A DNA stretch of 64,000 nt, from positions 186,001-250,000 of the forward strand of contig NZ_BEWC01000006.1 in the NCBI RefSeq assembly GCF_003112575.1, in the 5' to 3' direction. Under the pieces are notes generated by a model. The model saw only the letters and a program-made list of their open reading frames with translations. It did no database searches and was not told the DNA's origin. Of the stretch, positions 60,520 through 64,000 are shown in pieces (position 1 is the stretch's first letter; every line of letters starts with the position of its first letter). A program made the translations under genes and the position numbers. The DNA comes from Streptomyces ardesiacus. Lineage in GTDB: Bacteria; Actinomycetota; Actinomycetes; Streptomycetales; Streptomycetaceae.

Positions 60520-60847
60520 CGCTCCGGCTCCCTCCTTCACCCGTCCCCGTGCCGTCGGCGTGCCCCGATCGGGGCGCCGTCCTCCTGATGAGTTCTCTGC
60601 ACCCTACGCATGTTCGGCAAACCGTTTCATGCGGCCGTCACATCGATGTCACGGTGCGGTGGCCGTGACCTCACATTTCTCGCCACCGGCGGGCCGGTCC
60701 GCGCCTCCTACCGGTTCAAGGCACCGGCGCCCTTCCCTGTTCCCGTCAGGTGTTCCCGCCACGGCGCGGCCCTGCTCAGGGGCGGGGTTGGCGCTCCGTG
60801 GTTGGCCGAATCCTTACGGTGTCCGATTCCGCGACGGCTCCAGGACG
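60520..60847. other. Intergenic region between the XRE-cupin gene and the betaine operon terminator
   Basis: About 330 bases without a convincing gene. It holds the XRE promoter region, with TAGGGT (60606-60601, minus strand) as a possible -10, and GCATG (60608-60612) mirrored by CATGC (60628-60632), a possible operator. ACATCGATGT is a 10-bp palindrome near 60640. A plus-strand frame from 60610 has no recognisable domain and runs through the terminator. Confidence 0.45.
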
Positions 60848-60906
60848 CCCCGAGGGGTGGGCCGGCGGCGCGCCGTCACAAGGCGCCGCCGGCCCACCCC
60901 TCGGGG
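60848..60906 (-). terminator. Very long perfect hairpin terminator after the betaine transporter operon
   Basis: A 23-bp perfect stem (60848-60870 with 60884-60906), extended by C60871-G60883, closes a 11- to 13-nt loop. It lies 59 nt after the stop of the fused transporter gene on the minus strand. It has no U-run but is by far the strongest stem in the window. Confidence 0.85.
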
Positions 60907-60964
60907 GTGACCGTCACGGAGTACCGGCAACCACTGCGGTGGCCGCCCGGTACCCCGGCCCGGG

Positions 60965-63583
60965 TTACTGCGGGGTCATCCGGCCGACCATGTCCGGGTG
61001 CTCCTTGAGCCAGGCCGCGACGGCGGCCTCCTCGTGGCCCTGACCGCGGTCCTTGATCTCGGCCTCCAGGCTGCCCAGCTCGTCCTCGCTCATCTTGAAG
61101 TTCTTGATCCACTTCGTGAGCTGCGGGTACTGCTCGGGGAACTTCTTGCTGGAGATGGTGCGGATGGTGTTGCCCTCGCCGAAGGCCTTCTTGGGGTCCT
61201 TCAGCTTGGTCAGCTCGTAGTCGCTGTAGGCCCAGTGCGGGGACCACAGGGTGACCGCGACCGGCTCCTTCTTGGCGAGGGCGCGCTTGAGCTCGGCCAG
61301 CATCGCCGGCGTGGAGCCGTCGACGACCTTGTACTCGTCCTCCAGGCCGTAGGCCGGCATGACGTCGTTCTTGACGAGCTGCATCTGCCCGGTGCCGGGC
61401 TCGATGCCGATGATCTTCCCGTCGAAGAGGTCGGCCTTGCCCTTGAGGTCCTCGAGGGAGTTGACGTCCTTCACGTACGACGGCACGGCGATCTCCAGGG
61501 AGGTCGGTTCGTACCAGGTGCCGAGGTCGTTGAGGTTGTCCTTGTGCTTGTTCCAGTAGTTGCTCTGGGCGTGCGGCAGCCAGGCGTCGAAGTTGAGGTC
61601 GATGCCGCCGGAGGCCAGACCGGTGTAGACCGGGCCGACGTCCATCTGCTTCAGGTTCATCTTGTAGCCGCGCCGCTCGAGGACGTTCTTCCACAGGTAG
61701 GTGACGGCGACGTCCTCCTCCCAGGGGAACCAGGCCACGTCGAGGGTGCGCTTGGCCTCGGCGGGGCCGGCGCCGCCGCCGTTCTCGACCGGGGCGAGCT
61801 TGTCGACGATGCCCGGGTTGGCCTTGAGCCAGGTGCGGACGGCCTGCTGCTGCTGGCCCTTGCCGGCCTTGTTGATCTCGGCCTCGAGGCTGGTGAGCTG
61901 CTTCTCCGTCATGGAGAAGTCCTTCAGCCACTTGGACACGACCGGGTTGTCGTCCGAGAAGCCCTTGCGGGACAGCGAGTGCACGCCGTCGCCCTTGCCC
62001 CAGGCGCCCTTGGGGTCCTTCAGCTTCTTCAGGTCGTAGTCGTTGTACGCCCAGTGCGGGGACCACAGGGTGACGACGATCGGTTCCTTCTTGCTGTAGG
62101 CCCGCTTCAGCTCGGCCAGCATCGCCGGCGTGGAGCTGTCGACGACCTTGTACTCCTTGTCGAGGCCGTACTCCTTGAGGATCTTGCTCTTGAGCAGGTT
62201 CATCTCACCGGCGCTGGGCTCGATGCCGGTGATCTTGCCGCCGAAGAGGTCGGCCTTGCCCTTGAGGTCCTCGAGGGAGTTGACGTCCTTCATGTACGAC
62301 GGGACGGTCAGCTCCAGCGACGTCTCGTCGTACCAGGAGCCGAGGTCCTCGAGCTGCTTGCCGTACTTCTTCCAGTACTGCTCGTGGGTCGTGGGCAGCC
62401 ACGAGTCGGTCTGGAAGTCGATGTTGCCCTGGGCGAGCGCGGTGTAGAGCGGGCCGGCCTCGAACTGCTTGGCCTCGACCTCGAAGCCGCGCTGTTCCAG
62501 GACCTCCTTCCACAGGAACGTGGAGGCGACGCCCTCGTCCCAGGGGATGTAGCCGATGGAGACCTTCTTGCCGTTGCCGACGTTCGTGCCGCCGCCCGCG
62601 GTGTCGGCGTCGTCGGAGCCGCCGCCGAACATGCCCATGCCCCCGGCCACGAGGGCGAGGATCACGATGCCGATGACGGCGACCTGCGGCTGGGGACGGT
62701 AGGACCAGATCTTCAGGCCCTTGGCGGCGCGTGCCTTGGCGGCGGCGCGGCGGCCCAGCGGGGAGACGTGCGTGCCCAGCGCGCTGGTCATGCGGTCCAG
62801 GTAGATCGCCAGGATCACGATGGCGACGCCGGCTTCGGCGCCGAGGCCGACGTTGAGCTGGCCGATGGACTCCATGACGTCGCCGCCGAGGCCGCCGGTG
62901 CCGACCATGCCGGCGATCGCCGCCATGGACAGGCCGAGCATGATGACCTGGTTGACGCCCGCCATCACCGTGGGCAGCGCCAGCGGGAGCTGGACGCGCA
63001 GCAGGGTGTTGCGCGGGGTGGTGCCGAACGCCTCCGCGGCCTCGACCAGTTCCTTGTCGACCTGGCGGATGCCCAGCTCGGTCATGCGGACGCCGGGGGC
63101 GAGCGCGAAGATCAGCGTGGCCACGATGCCCGGGGCGGAACCGGTCCCGAAGAACAGGATCGCGGGGATCAGGTAGATCATCGCGGGCAGCGTCTGCATG
63201 AAGTCCAGGACCGGCCGCACGAAGGCGCTCACCCGGTCCGAGCGTGCCGCCCAGATGCCCACCGGCACCGAGACGACCAGCGCGATGATCGTGGCGACCA
63301 GCAGGAGCGCCAGGGTGACCATCGCGTTCTCCCACAGACCGAGGGAGTCGATGAAGGCGAACCCGACGAAGGAGAGGACACCGGCGAAGGTGCCGCGCAG
63401 CCAGAAGGCCAGCACGGCGAAGATGCCGGCGAGCAGCAGCGGCTCGGGCGCCTGGAGGAGGGCGTTGATGCCGTCGTAGGCGCCGGTGAAGATGCTCTTG
63501 AAGAAGGTGAAGAGCCAGGAGACGTTGTCGAGCAGCCAGTCGACGGTGCTGTTGACCCAGTCACCGAGGGGAATCCTAGGCAC
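60965..63583 (-). CDS. Fused betaine/choline ABC permease with two tandem substrate-binding domains
   Basis: An 872-residue fusion. Residues about 1-285 are a ProW/OpuAB permease with six hydrophobic segments and the EAA loop (ELVEAAEAFGTTPRNTLLRV). A further helix (VAVIGIVILALVAGGMGMFG, near 305) leads to two OpuAC-like binding domains, about 340-605 and 615-870. Each has the aromatic-rich pattern of a betaine pocket (IGYIPWDEGVASTFLWKEVL and VAWFPWEEDVAVTYLWKNVL), SWLPTTHEQYW/AWLPHAQSNYW and VVTLWSPHWAYNDYDL/AVTLWSPHWAYSDYEL. GTG start 63583 overlaps the proV-like stop by 8 nt. Two binding domains per permease gives four per dimeric transporter. Confidence 0.93.
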   Translation of the reverse strand: MPRIPLGDWVNSTVDWLLDNVSWLFTFFKSIFTGAYDGINALLQAPEPLLLAGIFAVLAFWLRGTFAGVLSFVGFAFIDSLGLWENAMVTLALLLVATIIALVVSVPVGIWAARSDRVSAFVRPVLDFMQTLPAMIYLIPAILFFGTGSAPGIVATLIFALAPGVRMTELGIRQVDKELVEAAEAFGTTPRNTLLRVQLPLALPTVMAGVNQVIMLGLSMAAIAGMVGTGGLGGDVMESIGQLNVGLGAEAGVAIVILAIYLDRMTSALGTHVSPLGRRAAAKARAAKGLKIWSYRPQPQVAVIGIVILALVAGGMGMFGGGSDDADTAGGGTNVGNGKKVSIGYIPWDEGVASTFLWKEVLEQRGFEVEAKQFEAGPLYTALAQGNIDFQTDSWLPTTHEQYWKKYGKQLEDLGSWYDETSLELTVPSYMKDVNSLEDLKGKADLFGGKITGIEPSAGEMNLLKSKILKEYGLDKEYKVVDSSTPAMLAELKRAYSKKEPIVVTLWSPHWAYNDYDLKKLKDPKGAWGKGDGVHSLSRKGFSDDNPVVSKWLKDFSMTEKQLTSLEAEINKAGKGQQQQAVRTWLKANPGIVDKLAPVENGGGAGPAEAKRTLDVAWFPWEEDVAVTYLWKNVLERRGYKMNLKQMDVGPVYTGLASGGIDLNFDAWLPHAQSNYWNKHKDNLNDLGTWYEPTSLEIAVPSYVKDVNSLEDLKGKADLFDGKIIGIEPGTGQMQLVKNDVMPAYGLEDEYKVVDGSTPAMLAELKRALAKKEPVAVTLWSPHWAYSDYELTKLKDPKKAFGEGNTIRTISSKKFPEQYPQLTKWIKNFKMSEDELGSLEAEIKDRGQGHEEAAVAAWLKEHPDMVGRMTPQ

Positions 63584-64000
63584 GGCTGATCACCTTCTTG
63601 CCGCCCTTGTCCCGGCGGGACTGGCAGACGCCGGGAACGACGTCCTCATCGCCGAGGAAGCCGATGAGGCGCTGGGCCGGGACGACGCCGACGAGCCGGT
63701 CGCCGTCGACCACGGCCACCGCGTGGGGTACGCGGGCGCTGATCGCGCACAGCTCCGAGAACGGCGTGCCGGGCGCGGCGGTCTCGCAGTCGCAGTCGGC
63801 CTCGTCGCCGTTCAGCTCGGTCTCCATGACCGCGGCGGCGGTCAGGACGCGGGAGCGGTCGACGTCCTTGGTGAAGGAGGCGACGTAGTCGTTGGCGGGG
63901 CGTATGAGGATGTCCTGCGCGGTGCCTATCTGCACGATCCGGCCGTCCCGCATGACGGCGATGCGGTCGCCCAGGCGCATGGCCTCGTTGAGGTCGTGGG
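63576..64000 (-). CDS. proV: Glycine betaine/proline ABC transporter ATP-binding protein, C-terminal fragment
   Basis: The 3' portion (141 codons) of an ABC ATPase, truncated by the right window edge. The first visible residues HDLNEAMRLGDRIAVMRDGR are the switch histidine region of ProV/OpuAA. They are followed by DILIRPANDYVASFTKDVDR, typical of the ATPase end, and a CBS-like domain (VPHAVAVVDGDRLVGVVPAQ) that can sense ionic strength. An extra CDCE segment is seen before it. The stop overlaps the fused permease start by 8 nt, so the two are one operon. Confidence 0.92.
   Translation of the reverse strand, partial: HDLNEAMRLGDRIAVMRDGRIVQIGTAQDILIRPANDYVASFTKDVDRSRVLTAAAVMETELNGDEADCDCETAAPGTPFSELCAISARVPHAVAVVDGDRLVGVVPAQRLIGFLGDEDVVPGVCQSRRDKGGKKVISRA

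Noticed and set aside
60610..61008. 132-residue plus-strand reading frame
   Set aside because: No domain, no ribosome site, and it reads through the long terminator and into the end of the transporter gene.

Overview
The window is chromosomal DNA from a high-GC actinomycete, almost certainly a Streptomyces close to S. coelicolor. Codon third positions are nearly all G or C, GTG starts are common, and many neighbouring genes overlap by 4 nt (ATGA or GTGA). The order argH ... argR-argD-argB-argJ-argC ... pheT-pheS ... rplT-rpmI-infC matches, from memory, the S. coelicolor SCO1557-SCO1621 region. I see no phage, insertion sequence, CRISPR array, tRNA or rRNA. Both edges cut operons: metQ at the left and proV at the right.

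Layout. 1-2.3 kb: metNIQ methionine ABC importer, with a Cys/Met-ending short reading frame in its leader. 2.6-9 kb: two small membrane proteins, an acetyltransferase, a sigma-like factor, GlpQ phosphodiesterase, an acyltransferase, and an MFS exporter with its TetR regulator and a clear operator. 9-21 kb: arginine biosynthesis (argH; argCJBDR) with ARG boxes, flanking a three-gene redox module: a ferric-reductase-like membrane protein, a protein with two nearly identical FMN-binding domains, and an ApbE flavinyltransferase. 21-35.5 kb: catabolic, hydrolytic and regulatory genes, including a secreted arabinofuranosidase, a frameshifted histidine-phosphatase-like gene, a MocR/EamA pair whose start codons overlap, and an NsdA-like regulator behind a perfect palindrome.

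36-43.8 kb: a long minus-strand translation block (infC, rpmI, rplT, a TrmH-type methyltransferase, an orphan sensor kinase, pheS, pheT). infC appears to start at ATC and follows a long leader containing a terminator-like hairpin with a U-run. 44-51.7 kb: envelope-associated genes, including a mycosin-like subtilase coupled to a proline-rich membrane protein with internal repeats. 51.7-57 kb: a glutamine-synthetase-like gamma-glutamylation cluster (SDR, aldehyde dehydrogenase, GlnA-like ligase, FadR-type regulator, PuuD-like hydrolase) that could convert ethanolamine to glycine through gamma-glutamyl intermediates. 57-64 kb: a LysR/TDT transporter pair, a BtuF-like protein without a signal peptide, an XRE-cupin regulator, and a betaine/choline-type ABC importer in which one polypeptide joins the permease to two tandem substrate-binding domains; a 23-bp perfect terminator stem closes that operon.

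The candidates I rank highest as undescribed or under-described systems are the duplicated flavin-carrier redox module, the permease-binding-binding fusion transporter, the infC leader/ATC start, and the gamma-glutamyl pathway cluster. All functional calls rest on motif recognition by eye; no database search was run.
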